The notes: a model not told the origin generated them from the letters alone. Shown: positions 8,022-17,411, numbered from the stretch's first letter. The stretch is 57,177 nt of DNA from Butyrivibrio sp. AC2005 (GCF_000424145.1 NZ_KE384139.1:1-57177), one strand, 5' to 3'. Program-made: numbers and translations.

Positions 8022-9566
8022 TCAGTTAGTAGCTGAGTTCTGAAGCTCGATAGCTTCATCAAGTGCTTCCTGCATCTCAGGTTCAACCTGCTGTAAGAAA
8101 TCTTCTACAGTGATATCACCATTCTTGATGTTAAATACACCTGACCAAAAAGGTGTAAACCACTCACCGTTATATGTGTAATCAGTTTCCTGAAGTGCTG
8201 CTTCATAGTGATCATTGCCATCAAAATATCCGAAGATAACATCTACGTTTGAAGCATAAGGCACTTTTCCGCTGTTTACTGCATCCTTAAATTCACCATA
8301 AGCAAGATCTGTGATGTTAGGAAGCTGTATAGATTCACCTGTTGAAATACCTGAAACTGCTCTCTGGCCATCCTCATCTGTTGAGAACTTAGATATAAGC
8401 GCTGCTGCAAGGTCAGGATTTTCAGATGTAGCAGATACACAATATCCTACAGAGCCCATCCATGTATGTGATTTCCCATCACCGGAAGGTCCAACAGGCC
8501 ATCCGCAAAGATCCCAGTTGTAAGGGAATGTAGCTTTATCCATGAATGCTGCAACGTCCCATGTACCACATGCATAGAATGCAACCTGTCCATCAAGCCA
8601 TCTCTGATATCCACCAAGTGCTGTATCCTGCTCAACAGAAGGTGTAAGGCCATTCTTTGTAAGGTCTGTGTAGAATGTAAGAGCTTCCTTAAGCTGCTCG
8701 TTATTTGCTACGTTAACCTTTGTCATATCATCATTAAGGAACTTAACACCGTTAGAATAAAGGAAAGGAGTCATACCAAACTGATCTGCATTAGCAACTC
8801 CCCACTGATCAATTTCTCCGTCACCATCCTTATCGATTGTAAGCTTCTCACATACTTCTACGAATTCATCATAAGTGTAAGGCTTCTCAGGATCAGGATA
8901 GTCAAGACCTGCTGCATCGAAAAGATCCTTGTTATAGGCAAAAGCAAAGCAGGAAAGGTCCTTGGGAAGTGCATAGAGTGAACCACTTCCTACATTTGTA
9001 CCATCATAACGATAAATCTCCTGAGTTGTTCCCCAAACACTCTTCATAGTGTCTGCATCAACATAATCGTCAAGAGGAAGAATATATCCGTTATCTGCAT
9101 AAGAACGAACTGCTGCAGGTCCTACATAGAACACATCAGGCATATCATTTGCTGTCATATTAGCAATCATCTTCTGATTGTATTCATCCTGAGTTGTTAC
9201 TTCAAAAACAAGTTCCTTTATTTCATCTTTGTGTTCATCAACAAACTGTTTAGCAAGATCTTCATAAATCTTCTTTTCATGCTCCTGCATGTAAAGGAAT
9301 ACGTGAAGTGTCTTATCACCGTTACCTGTGAGTGAATCAGATGATGAGCCGTCTGTACTCTCTGCCTCGCCGGCATCTGCTGTCTCCTCAGTAGCCTCAG
9401 CTCCATCAGTAGTCTCAGCTGTATCGTCAGACTTTGCTTCCTCTGTCTTGGGAGCTTCTGTGCTCTCTGCTTCGCCAGCCTCTTCAACTGTTGTTGTAGC
9501 ACAGCCGGTAACTGTACTAAGTCCCATGACTGTTGCCATTGCAATACCTAAAAATTTCCTTCTCAT
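8022..9566 (-). CDS. Sugar ABC transporter substrate-binding lipoprotein
   Basis: A 514-residue family 1 extracellular binding protein. A signal peptide ends in a lipobox with Cys22 (GLSTVTGC), followed by an acidic Ala/Glu/Thr/Ser spacer to about residue 82 and the binding fold. Family landmarks include YALPKDLSCFAFAYNKDLFD and TYDEFVEVCEKLT. Residues 245-253 (DKDGDGEID) look like an EF-hand-type calcium loop, as in some binding proteins of Gram-positive bacteria. It should hang on the outer face of the membrane and deliver oligosaccharides to the two permeases. The neighbouring arabinanases suggest arabino-oligosaccharides (inference). A strong AGGAGG ribosome site, a promoter at 9614-9642 and a candidate operator just after the transcription start are visible. 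Confidence 0.95.
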   Translation of the reverse strand: MRRKFLGIAMATVMGLSTVTGCATTTVEEAGEAESTEAPKTEEAKSDDTAETTDGAEATEETADAGEAESTDGSSSDSLTGNGDKTLHVFLYMQEHEKKIYEDLAKQFVDEHKDEIKELVFEVTTQDEYNQKMIANMTANDMPDVFYVGPAAVRSYADNGYILPLDDYVDADTMKSVWGTTQEIYRYDGTNVGSGSLYALPKDLSCFAFAYNKDLFDAAGLDYPDPEKPYTYDEFVEVCEKLTIDKDGDGEIDQWGVANADQFGMTPFLYSNGVKFLNDDMTKVNVANNEQLKEALTFYTDLTKNGLTPSVEQDTALGGYQRWLDGQVAFYACGTWDVAAFMDKATFPYNWDLCGWPVGPSGDGKSHTWMGSVGYCVSATSENPDLAAALISKFSTDEDGQRAVSGISTGESIQLPNITDLAYGEFKDAVNSGKVPYASNVDVIFGYFDGNDHYEAALQETDYTYNGEWFTPFWSGVFNIKNGDITVEDFLQQVEPEMQEALDEAIELQNSATN

Positions 9567-9592
9567 GTCAAATCCTCCTAAAAAACTTATCT

Positions 9593-9605
9593 AAGTGATT
9601 AACTT
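9593..9605. promoter_or_regulatory. Candidate operator over the transcription start
   Basis: AAGTGATTAACTT, an imperfect dyad (AAGT..ACTT), lies at about +2 to +14 of the predicted binding-protein transcript. The core GTGATTAACTTAT recurs, on the other strand, twice in the 5' region of the GH43 operon at 12521-12560. Position and sharing suggest a repressor site common to the two operons; the regulator is unknown. Confidence 0.55.
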
Positions 9606-9613
9606 ATATAGTG

Positions 9614-9642
9614 ATTTTAAACAACCATATTTACATCGTCAA
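9614..9642 (-). promoter_or_regulatory. Promoter of the sugar importer operon
   Basis: On the minus strand TTGACG (9642-9637), a 17-base spacer and TAAAAT (9619-9614). The start would fall near 9607, giving a leader of about 40 bases to the binding-protein ATG. The rest of the gap 9643-9818 is A/T-rich and I see no gene or clear terminator there. Confidence 0.7.
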
Positions 9643-9818
9643 TAATTATTTTAGATTTTTGTAAAGCATTTTATATTTTTGTCGTTTTTAATAAAATGTT
9701 AAAATACTTTTTGTGTAATTAAACAAACTTATCAAATATTGCTGCGTGCGGTTTACAAAATTGCTAATTTGTGTTTGTTATCACGTTAAAGAGTTAAATT
9801 TACATTTACAATTCTTGT

Positions 9819-11465
9819 TTACATATATTTAACTGCCCAGATGGTCTCATTGTTTTCACCCTTTGCCGATATGCATAAAGTAGTATTTCCTGCTTCATCA
9901 GTCATTGTAAACGCACATCCTTCATAAGTTACACCATCTAATGTAATAGAAACAAAAGCACTGTTTTCTTTTAATGAAATCGTCCCATCAAGCTTCTCTT
10001 CGCCTTCCTCAGAAGAAATAATGCTGTTTTCGACCTTGCATTTAATCGGCTTATTTACAATATCATTCACATCAAGTCCGTGATTCAGGATAAAAAATGT
10101 ACCACTAAGCATGTCGTCTGTAATATCTGAGCTATCTGCAATAGAATTTATACTTTCGTCACCGGTATATTCAAAGGGTGCTGCAGTAAACCAGCCGTCC
10201 TCTGTCATGAAAAGTTTATGTATTCTGGGCTCATGAAATTCCTGTCCATCATCAAATCTTTGATGATAAACAATGTAATACTCTCCCTTTTCATCCTGAA
10301 ATACAGACTGTCCGCCGGGAGCCATATATGTCACCGAAAGGCTGGGAAGTGTATAATTCCCCATCATTTTCAGACCATAACTCATGTAGTTTTCTTCATC
10401 GCCAAGTCTGTTGCCTGCAGCATCAACGTATGGCCCGGTAGGATTTTTACTTCTAAACTGTCTGATCTGGTAACCACCATTACTCGTAAGTCCGCCATAT
10501 GAAACAAACAGGTAGTAGTAGCCTGTTTCCTTTGAGTATGTAATGTAAGGTCCCTCAATTGCATGGTGTCCACCACCTACCAGTCTGTATCCATAATATG
10601 GATCCGGAGCATCCTCTCCTCCGGCTGCAGCCTCTTCTATAGGATGAACAGGTTTTCCTGTTGCAGGATCAAGCTCCAATAAGAAAATACCGCCAGACCA
10701 TGAACCGTAAACCATCCACATACGTTCATCTTCATCCGTAAAAACAGCAGGGTCTATGCAGTTTGGCCATTTTTCATTATCGTAGCCACCAAGCTTAAGG
10801 TATGCTGATATATCCGCATCTGTGCCAAGAACATCGTATATGTCTGTTTCCGGGGCATGTGATTTTGTGAATCCCGAATATAGAATTGTATCCGTATATG
10901 TGTATTTTCCACCGGGTTCGTCTGAAACAGCCATGCATAGATTAGACTTTATATATGAAGAGGTTGTGCAAAAGTACATAACATACTTCTTCATTGTTTC
11001 ATTATAAAAAGTATTAGCAGCCCAGACAGAATAGCCACCTTCCTCATTTTTCCCTACATACTTAAATGCATCCAGATTTCCTGAAAACAGGTTATCAAAC
11101 ACGTTGTTTCCATTACCAATGTAGCTCCAGTTCTTCAAATCATCTGATTTTGCAAGAACCTGATGGCTGCCTGTCATATAGTACGTATCATCAGCCAGAA
11201 TCACCTGTGGATCATGACAACAGACTGCATTTTTATAGACTCCTTTTTTTATATCAGTTTCGCTAAGTGATTCTGCTTTCACCTCTGCATCCCCCTGTGA
11301 ATCTGATTCTTCATTATCTGCTACCACTGCACTCACATCCTCGCTGCTATCCTCAGAGGAATTATTTTCAAAATTTTTGTCATTTCCGCATCCACTAAGA
11401 AAAACAATCATGGCAGTTACGCATGCAGCAATAGCAATTCCATTTATTAAATGCCTTTTTATCAT
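9819..11465 (-). CDS. GH43 arabinanase-type lipoprotein
   Basis: A 548-residue surface lipoprotein (lipobox FLSGC, Cys26) with an acidic Ser/Glu/Asp-rich spacer (27-70). The GH43 five-bladed propeller starts near residue 78. The three acidic catalytic positions are visible: Asp85 in CCHDPQ, Asp238 in IDPAVF and Glu304 in AIEGPYI. A C-terminal beta domain (about 450-548), as seen in larger GH43 arabinanases, follows. The likely reaction is endo-cleavage of alpha-1,5-arabinan outside the cell; arabinofuranosidase or xylosidase activity cannot be excluded. It follows the cytoplasmic GH43 gene by 34 bases in one operon and precedes the importer operon, which suits an outside-cut, import, inside-finish pathway. 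Confidence 0.88.
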   Translation of the reverse strand: MIKRHLINGIAIAACVTAMIVFLSGCGNDKNFENNSSEDSSEDVSAVVADNEESDSQGDAEVKAESLSETDIKKGVYKNAVCCHDPQVILADDTYYMTGSHQVLAKSDDLKNWSYIGNGNNVFDNLFSGNLDAFKYVGKNEEGGYSVWAANTFYNETMKKYVMYFCTTSSYIKSNLCMAVSDEPGGKYTYTDTILYSGFTKSHAPETDIYDVLGTDADISAYLKLGGYDNEKWPNCIDPAVFTDEDERMWMVYGSWSGGIFLLELDPATGKPVHPIEEAAAGGEDAPDPYYGYRLVGGGHHAIEGPYITYSKETGYYYLFVSYGGLTSNGGYQIRQFRSKNPTGPYVDAAGNRLGDEENYMSYGLKMMGNYTLPSLSVTYMAPGGQSVFQDEKGEYYIVYHQRFDDGQEFHEPRIHKLFMTEDGWFTAAPFEYTGDESINSIADSSDITDDMLSGTFFILNHGLDVNDIVNKPIKCKVENSIISSEEGEEKLDGTISLKENSAFVSITLDGVTYEGCAFTMTDEAGNTTLCISAKGENNETIWAVKYM

Positions 11466-11499
11466 TGTTACTCCTTGTCATAGCTCGTAAAGAAGCACC

Positions 11500-12450
11500 T
11501 TATCTGCATGAAAACACAGGATAGCCTCTGTCATCATATTTAATTTTCATAAGCATTGCATGTCTGTTGGGATTATATAAAGGATCTCCCTCTATCTCAG
11601 TCTCCGTTCTGGCATGATAAACCATGATGTCTTCACCATTTTCATCCACAGTAAAGGAATTATGACCGGGGCCGTATACAACAGCTTCTGCATCACTTTT
11701 CAAAACCGGGTACCTTTCCTTTGTCCAGGATTTCGGATCAAGTAAATCCGCATCCTCATCTGCCGTAAGCATTCCCATACAGTAAGCCACTCCGGTTTCA
11801 CTTGCGGAATAGGTCATGAAAATTTTACCGTTCCGCTTAAGAATTGCAGGGCCTTCATTTACCCAGAAGCCAACTCTCTCCCAGTCGTAATCAGGCGTTG
11901 TAAGAAGCACCTGTACTGTCTCAAGCTCATAAGGGCTCTTCATTCTGGCTATATAAAGATTAGATATCTGTTTTCCAACGCTAACCTTCTCAGCCCAGAT
12001 ATAGTACCAGTTTCCTCTGTGCTCAAAAACAGTCGCATCTAGTGAAAATGCCCTGAAAGAGAATTCATCATCTTTAGCACATGTCATTTTTCCCTTTTCT
12101 ATCCAGGGACCAACCATGGGATCCTCGCCCTGACACTCAAGTACATATGGTCTTATCTTCCAAATATCTTCCACTTCGCCTCCGGCAAAATAGATATACC
12201 ATCTGCCCATGACCTTATGAAGCTCCGGTGCCCATATATGCTTGCTCATGATTCCATTCTCATGCTTTGTCCAAATTGTATGCTCGGATGCTTCGGAAAG
12301 ACCCGCCAACGTTTCAGAACGCCTAAGAGCAATTCTGTCATATTCAGGTACCGAAGCAGTAAAATAGTAAAAGCCATCATCTGCCCTGGTCACATAGGGA
12401 TCAGCTCTTTGCATAATCCATGGCTCATTAAATTTAAGTTCTTTTTCCAT
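11500..12450 (-). CDS. Cytoplasmic GH43 alpha-L-arabinofuranosidase-type enzyme
   Basis: A 316-residue GH43 enzyme without a signal peptide, hence intracellular. Catalytic acids fall at Asp17 (QRADPYV), Asp138 (FSLDATVF) and Glu199 (VNEGPAIL), with the usual HIWAPELH motif near residue 71. The sequence resembles the exo-acting arabinofuranosidases that trim arabino-oligosaccharides (family inference). It is the first gene of a two-gene operon with the lipoprotein GH43. Its 5' region carries two exact copies of a 15-base motif shared with the importer promoter. The end of the protein (YPVFSCR) is complete, so there is no sign of truncation. Confidence 0.88.
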   Translation of the reverse strand: MEKELKFNEPWIMQRADPYVTRADDGFYYFTASVPEYDRIALRRSETLAGLSEASEHTIWTKHENGIMSKHIWAPELHKVMGRWYIYFAGGEVEDIWKIRPYVLECQGEDPMVGPWIEKGKMTCAKDDEFSFRAFSLDATVFEHRGNWYYIWAEKVSVGKQISNLYIARMKSPYELETVQVLLTTPDYDWERVGFWVNEGPAILKRNGKIFMTYSASETGVAYCMGMLTADEDADLLDPKSWTKERYPVLKSDAEAVVYGPGHNSFTVDENGEDIMVYHARTETEIEGDPLYNPNRHAMLMKIKYDDRGYPVFSCR

Positions 12451-12520
12451 GTTTTTCTCCGATTGAAATAATTTATTTCCATTCCGGTTGAATGTACAAC
12501 TTCATAAAATTGTTCAGCTA

Positions 12521-12560
12521 ATAAGTTAATCACAATTTTTGTTTTATAAGTTAATCACAA
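12521..12560. promoter_or_regulatory. Tandem candidate operators between GH43 operon and MATE gene
   Basis: ATAAGTTAATCACAA occurs at 12521-12535 and again, identically, at 12546-12560, a 25-base period that is not a whole number of helical turns. The core matches the reverse complement of the site at 9593-9607. The copies lie 70-110 bases upstream of the GH43 start. They might also influence the divergent MATE gene. The wider gap 12451-12719 contains the MATE promoter and otherwise only A/T-rich sequence; I found no clear -10/-35 pair for the GH43 operon. Confidence 0.55.
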
Positions 12561-12651
12561 CTTTGTATTTCATTCTTTACTGAACTATTTTATTTTTATC
12601 TAAATTATATTATTATAATCTAAACTTTTCAACTATTTTATAAATTCTCTC

Positions 12652-12680
12652 TTGAAAAAGAATTTACATTGACATACAAT
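12652..12680 (+). promoter_or_regulatory. Promoter of the MATE gene
   Basis: TTGAAA (12652-12657), a 17-base spacer and TACAAT (12675-12680), about 40 bases before the ATG. AGGAGC at 12705 serves as ribosome site. Confidence 0.7.
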
Positions 12681-12719
12681 CATTGAACTGCAAAAAATTT
12701 TATTAGGAGCAACAGAATT

Positions 12720-14072
12720 ATGAATGGAAAAATGACAGAAGGAAGACCGCTTCCCATATTATTAAAATTTGTGATTCCTATTTTATTAGGTTTTATTTTT
12801 CAACAATTCTATAACATGGTAGATACAGTTATTGTAGGAAGATTTGTTGGTCCCAAGGCATTAGCAGCCGTCGGCTCTACAGGAACCATCATGTTCATGA
12901 TAATGGGACTTGCAAACGGAATGACTACAGGATACACGGTTCTTATCAGTCATCAATTTGGTGCAGGAAGCGATGAAGGTACTAAAAAGGCATTTGTCAA
13001 TGCTATAATACTGGGATTTATAAGCACACTGGTTGTGACGATCATTGCCATAGCATCCATGTCCTCTCTTCTTCATATTATGAATACCCCGGATGATATA
13101 TATGATTATGCATATTCATATATCATAACCATATGTGCAGGCAGCTTTGCTCTTATCGGTTACAATCTTTTTGCAGCATCCTTAAGAGCAATCGGCAACA
13201 GTAAAACTCCCCTCTATTTCCTGATTTTTTCAGCTGCGCTTAACATAGTCCTGGATCTTCTATTTATTATAGTGTTCAGACTTGAGACTTTCGGTGCTGC
13301 GCTTGCAACAGATATTTCACAGGGTGCCTCTGCTATCCTCTGCATTATTTACATATATAAAAAAGTGGATATTCTCAAACCCGAAAAGGGAAGTTGGAAG
13401 CTTGACATGAATTTTGCAAAAAAGCAGCTAAACATAGGAATTCCCATGGCACTTCAGTTCGGAATCACCGCATCTGGCACCATGGTTATGCAGGCATCAA
13501 TCAATGTATACCAGTCAGTTGCTATAGGGGGCTTTACAGCTGCAGGTAAAGTTGTAAACCTTATGACCGCAGGAATGCCTTCTATAGGACAGACGACAGC
13601 AGCTTATGTCGGACAAAACTTCGGCTACGGCGATCTGGACAGAGTCCACCAGGGCACTAAGGATGCAATGAAAATTTCTGTGGTTTATTCTGTTATAACA
13701 GGAGTTTTAAGTGTAGTTCTTATGCCGACTATTGTCAGTATGTTCTTTGACAAAGGTGTAGATATTTCACAGTATCTTCCCTACAGCAGAATTTATATAG
13801 TTGAAGCTGCTCTATTCTATATTCCGCTTGCCATGATATTCATTTACAGAAATGCCATGCAGGGCTGTGGCTTCGGAAAAACTGCTCTCATGCTTGGAGT
13901 TATGGAGCTTGTTTCAAGACTCATCACTGCATTTGTATCGATGAGACTTTCAAGCTATGCAATCGCCGTAGCCGGAGACGCTTTTTCATGGCTTACTACA
14001 GGTGTTTTATCCTACATTTTATATATGATTGTAATGAAAAAGCTTAAAGAAAAATTCCCATCAAAGAAATGA
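12720..14072 (+). CDS. MATE family multidrug/toxin efflux transporter
   Basis: A 450-residue membrane protein of the MATE (MATE/DinF) superfamily, the usual size, with about twelve membrane helices in two similar halves. Family landmarks are the first helix PILLKFVIPILLGFIFQQFYNM-like segment (shown here in part), the DTVIVGRFVG motif near residue 37 and its second-half counterpart around AIGGFTAAGKV near residue 270. These proteins export cationic compounds in exchange for sodium or protons. It is divergent from the GH43 operon and separated by 94 bases from the alcohol dehydrogenase gene; a functional link with arabinan use is not evident. No ABC motifs are present. Confidence 0.93.
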   Translation: MNGKMTEGRPLPILLKFVIPILLGFIFQQFYNMVDTVIVGRFVGPKALAAVGSTGTIMFMIMGLANGMTTGYTVLISHQFGAGSDEGTKKAFVNAIILGFISTLVVTIIAIASMSSLLHIMNTPDDIYDYAYSYIITICAGSFALIGYNLFAASLRAIGNSKTPLYFLIFSAALNIVLDLLFIIVFRLETFGAALATDISQGASAILCIIYIYKKVDILKPEKGSWKLDMNFAKKQLNIGIPMALQFGITASGTMVMQASINVYQSVAIGGFTAAGKVVNLMTAGMPSIGQTTAAYVGQNFGYGDLDRVHQGTKDAMKISVVYSVITGVLSVVLMPTIVSMFFDKGVDISQYLPYSRIYIVEAALFYIPLAMIFIYRNAMQGCGFGKTALMLGVMELVSRLITAFVSMRLSSYAIAVAGDAFSWLTTGVLSYILYMIVMKKLKEKFPSKK

Positions 14073-14166
14073 GCAAATGTCAAGATTTGATTTATATTTC
14101 GTTTACCTCTAAAATATATTAATGGGTTACTTTTTATTATTTACAACATTTTAAGGAGGTATTGGT

Positions 14167-15384
14167 ATGTCACGTTTTACACTGCCCAGAGATATCTATC
14201 ATGGAAAAGGCGCACTTGAAGCGCTGAAGACTTTTGAGGGCAAAAAAGCTATGGTCTGCACCGGTGGCGGATCCATGAAAAGAGGGGGATTTCTCCAGAA
14301 GGTTGAAGACTATTTAAAGGAAGCAGGAATGGAAGTTGAGCTCTTTGAAGGAATTGAGCCTGATCCTTCCGTTGAAACAGTTATGAAGGGTGCCGAAGCC
14401 ATGCAGAAGTTCCAGCCTGACTGGATCGTTGCTATCGGTGGCGGTTCTCCTATTGATGCTGCAAAAGCTATGTGGATCAAGTATGAATATCCTGATACCA
14501 CATTTGAGGATATGTGCAAGGTATTCGGTCTTCCGAAGCTTCGCACAAAAGCTAAGTTCTGCGCTATTTCCTCAACATCAGGAACAGCTACAGAGGTTAC
14601 TGCATTCTCAATCATCACTGATTATCAGAAGGGAATCAAATTCCCCATCGCTGACTTTGAGATTACCCCTGATGTTGCTATCGTAGATCCTGAGCTTGCA
14701 CACACAATGCCTAAAAAGCTTGTTGCTCACACAGGTATGGACGCTATGACACATGCTGTTGAAGCATATGTTTCCACAGCTAACTGCGACTACACAGATC
14801 CTCTTGCCATTCACGCAATTGAGATGATTCAGAAGACTCTCGTTAAGTCATACAATGAGGATATGGACGCAAGAGATGCTATGCACAACGCTCAGTGCCT
14901 TGCCGGAATGGCATTCTCCAATGCTCTTCTTGGTATTGTTCACTCTATGGCACACAAGACCGGTGCTGCTTTTGCAGATCTCGGTGCTCATATCATCCAC
15001 GGCGCAGCTAATGCTATGTATCTTCCCAAAGTTGTAGCATTTAATGCAAAGGATCCCACTGCCAAGAAGCGTTATGGTGTTATCGCTGATTACATGCACC
15101 TCGGCGGAAAGGATGATGACGAGAAGGTTGAGCTTCTCATCGATTATCTTCGCAAGATGAATGATGCTCTGAATATTCCTCACAGCATCAATCACTATGG
15201 TGCTGACGGACTTCCGGCTGAAGTCGGATTTGTTCCTGAAGACATATTCCTTGAGAGACTTCATGATATCGCAGCTAATGCCATTCTTGATGCCTGCACA
15301 GGCTCCAATCCTCGTCAGCCCAGTCAGGAAGAGATGGAAAAGCTCCTTAAGTGCTGCTATTATGATACTGAAGTAGATTTCTAA
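14167..15384 (+). CDS. Iron-containing alcohol dehydrogenase
   Basis: A 405-residue group III alcohol dehydrogenase related to the butanol dehydrogenases and the AdhE C-terminal domain. The nucleotide-binding GGGS motifs lie at 33-36 and 91-94 (AIGGGSPIDAAK). Metal ligands are expected at Asp192 and His196 (GMDAMTHAVE), His259 (HSMAHK) and His278 (IIHGAANA). Compared with the usual spacing between the last two ligands there is a five-residue insertion (around ADLGA). The enzyme would reduce acetaldehyde or butyraldehyde to the alcohol with NAD(P)H during fermentation. AAGGAGGT lies seven bases before the ATG. The codon choice is smoother and more uniform than in its neighbours, compatible with high expression. 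It ends in a strong terminator. Confidence 0.93.
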   Translation: MSRFTLPRDIYHGKGALEALKTFEGKKAMVCTGGGSMKRGGFLQKVEDYLKEAGMEVELFEGIEPDPSVETVMKGAEAMQKFQPDWIVAIGGGSPIDAAKAMWIKYEYPDTTFEDMCKVFGLPKLRTKAKFCAISSTSGTATEVTAFSIITDYQKGIKFPIADFEITPDVAIVDPELAHTMPKKLVAHTGMDAMTHAVEAYVSTANCDYTDPLAIHAIEMIQKTLVKSYNEDMDARDAMHNAQCLAGMAFSNALLGIVHSMAHKTGAAFADLGAHIIHGAANAMYLPKVVAFNAKDPTAKKRYGVIADYMHLGGKDDDEKVELLIDYLRKMNDALNIPHSINHYGADGLPAEVGFVPEDIFLERLHDIAANAILDACTGSNPRQPSQEEMEKLLKCCYYDTEVDF

Positions 15385-15448
15385 TTTGGGATTACTTACT
15401 AAGAATCTATTTTTCTATTTATCATTGAATTTAATATTTTAGGTATAG

Positions 15449-15484
15449 AAAAGGTTCAGCCCACATAGGAGCTGAACCTTTTTG
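15449..15484. terminator. Terminator between alcohol dehydrogenase and GH51
   Basis: Ten-base stem AAGGTTCAGC (15451-15460) / GCTGAACCTT (15471-15480) with a T run on the right and an A-rich left flank. It can serve both convergent genes. Confidence 0.88.
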
Positions 15485-15499
15485 ATTTCTTTTTAAATA

Positions 15500-17020
15500 T
15501 TATTTCTTAAGACGAAGCATAAGCACTGAGCATGCAGGTATGGTAACTTTAATACCATTATCTGTTTTACTGTAATCCTTAAACTCAGCTTCTTTTACAA
15601 CTTCAGGATTCTCAAAAGTATTATGGTCAGCCATCTTACCTGTAACCACAACAGCTTCTGATACATCATACTTTCCGCCGTCATTTGTAAATGCAATCTC
15701 TACTTCTTCTGATGCTTCAAGAGAATTGTTTGTAAGTGTTACTGTTACAAAGCCCTGTTCATCCTCTGAAACAGATTCGAAGAGTTTCGGAAGCTCATTT
15801 TTTCCTTCACCAACACTACTGTTATTGAGAAGTTCGCTGCCAAGAAGATTAGCTCCCTGATGATATCTGAACATCTTGAATACATAATATGTGGGAGTCT
15901 TTATCATCTTCTCTCCCTCAGTAAGCATTACTGACTGAAGGACATTGATCAGCTGTGCGATACATGCCATCTTTACACGATCAGAATTCTTATTGAAGAT
16001 ATTAAGGTTCATACCTGCAACAAGAGCATCACGCATTGTATTCTGCTGATAAAGGAAACCGGGATTAGTTCCGGGTTCAACATCAGTCCAGATACCCCAC
16101 TCATCAACCATAAGGCCAATCTTCTTATCCGGATCATACTGGTCCATTATAGCTCCATGCTTTCTGATTAGTTCTTCCATAAAGGAGCTTCTCTTAAGGG
16201 TCTGATAGAATACTTCTTCAGTAAACTGTGTAGCTGATCCCTTAAAGTTCCAGTCATCCTCAGTTTCAGGAAGCGTATAATAATGAAGTGAAAGGCCATC
16301 CATAAAGCCATGGAACTGCGGTGGTGTATGATCAAAGCATGTCTCAAGAACATTCTTTGTCCAGTTATAATCATCTACATTAGGTCCACAGCAAATCTTC
16401 TGGATAGGCTTTGCACCATTATAATTTCTTACATATGTCTGATATCTTCTGTATTCATCAGCATAATGTGTGGGTCTCATATTACCACCACAGCCCCAGT
16501 TCTCGTTACCTACACCAAGGTAATCAACTGTCCAGGGTTCCTCATGGCCATTTTCTTTTCTAAGATCAGCCATGGGTGAAACTCCATTAAAGGTCATGTA
16601 TTCAACCCATTCACTCATCTCTCTTACTGTTCCTGAACCGAGATTGGCATTAACATATGTCTTACAACCAAGCTGCCTGGTTAATTCAAAAAACTCATGT
16701 GTTCCAAAGCTGTTATCTTCAACTACACCGCCCCAGTGTGTGTTGATCATTTTCTTTCTCTTTTCCTTAGGGCCAATACCATCCATCCAATGATATTCGT
16801 CAGCGAAGCATCCTCCGGGCCAGCGAAGAACAGGTATCTTCATCTCCTTAAGTGCTTCAACTACATCTGTTCTCATACCATTAACATTCGGAATATCAGA
16901 GTCTTCACCTACATAAAGACCTTCATAGATACATCTTCCAAGATGCTCTGAAAAATGTCCGTAAATTTCAGGAGCTATTCTGGATTTCCTGCTTTCGTTG
17001 TTAATTAGTAGTTTTGCCAA
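15500..17020 (-). CDS. abfA: GH51 alpha-L-arabinofuranosidase, TTG start
   Basis: A 506-residue intracellular GH51 enzyme, the usual length, releasing arabinofuranosyl residues from arabinan or arabinoxylan oligomers. Landmarks are IAPEIYGHFSEHLGRCIYEG near the N-terminus, RWPGGCFADEYHW (66-78), the acid/base Glu173 in GNENWGCGG and the nucleophile Glu307 in VDEWGIW. A C-terminal beta-sandwich ends in SVLMLRLKK, typical for the family. The start codon is TTG, eight bases after AGGAGG; no in-frame ATG fits. It follows the small cysteine-rich gene by 29 bases and may be co-transcribed. It completes the intracellular end of the arabinose-polymer pathway in this region. Confidence 0.95.
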   Translation of the reverse strand: MAKLLINNESRKSRIAPEIYGHFSEHLGRCIYEGLYVGEDSDIPNVNGMRTDVVEALKEMKIPVLRWPGGCFADEYHWMDGIGPKEKRKKMINTHWGGVVEDNSFGTHEFFELTRQLGCKTYVNANLGSGTVREMSEWVEYMTFNGVSPMADLRKENGHEEPWTVDYLGVGNENWGCGGNMRPTHYADEYRRYQTYVRNYNGAKPIQKICCGPNVDDYNWTKNVLETCFDHTPPQFHGFMDGLSLHYYTLPETEDDWNFKGSATQFTEEVFYQTLKRSSFMEELIRKHGAIMDQYDPDKKIGLMVDEWGIWTDVEPGTNPGFLYQQNTMRDALVAGMNLNIFNKNSDRVKMACIAQLINVLQSVMLTEGEKMIKTPTYYVFKMFRYHQGANLLGSELLNNSSVGEGKNELPKLFESVSEDEQGFVTVTLTNNSLEASEEVEIAFTNDGGKYDVSEAVVVTGKMADHNTFENPEVVKEAEFKDYSKTDNGIKVTIPACSVLMLRLKK

Positions 17021-17049
17021 TGTAATTACCTCCTCTTAACTTTAGTCAT

Positions 17050-17295
17050 TTACCATTTTTTCTTTGGACAATGAGCAACTACCCCCAATGCTCTCAGCTC
17101 AACATAGCAGCCACACACAAGGCAGGTGCCAATTGACAGCTTATCACAGTTCATGCAAACGCCAAGTCGTCTCTCATACTCTGCATCAGCTACTCTGTCT
17201 TCAGCCATAATGGCATCCTTATATTTGCGTATCATTTCTTTCTCTTCACCCTCTATGTCTCGAAGAAGGCAATGTTTGCATACCCTATTATCCAT
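17050..17295 (-). CDS. Small cysteine-rich (zinc-ribbon-like) protein, DUF6171-like
   Basis: An 81-residue protein with cysteines at 6, 9, 47, 50, 58, 61, 63 and 76, arranged as CxxC pairs (CKHC, CMNC, CLVCGC), so a zinc-binding fold is likely. The middle (12-44) is a charged helix. It resembles small Firmicutes proteins grouped as DUF6171, from memory and not checked. Function unknown. It is the gene directly upstream of GH51. No strong ribosome site is visible before the ATG at 17295, so translation may be modest. Confidence 0.7.
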   Translation of the reverse strand: MDNRVCKHCLLRDIEGEEKEMIRKYKDAIMAEDRVADAEYERRLGVCMNCDKLSIGTCLVCGCYVELRALGVVAHCPKKKW

Positions 17296-17411
17296 ATTAA
17301 ACCATTTAATCTTTTAGCATTATCTAAACTATTTTACAATCTTAGCATGGATGATTGTCATTTTCAACACAATTCTTGCTATATTTATTAAAAAAGAAGT
17401 CTCTATGTAAA

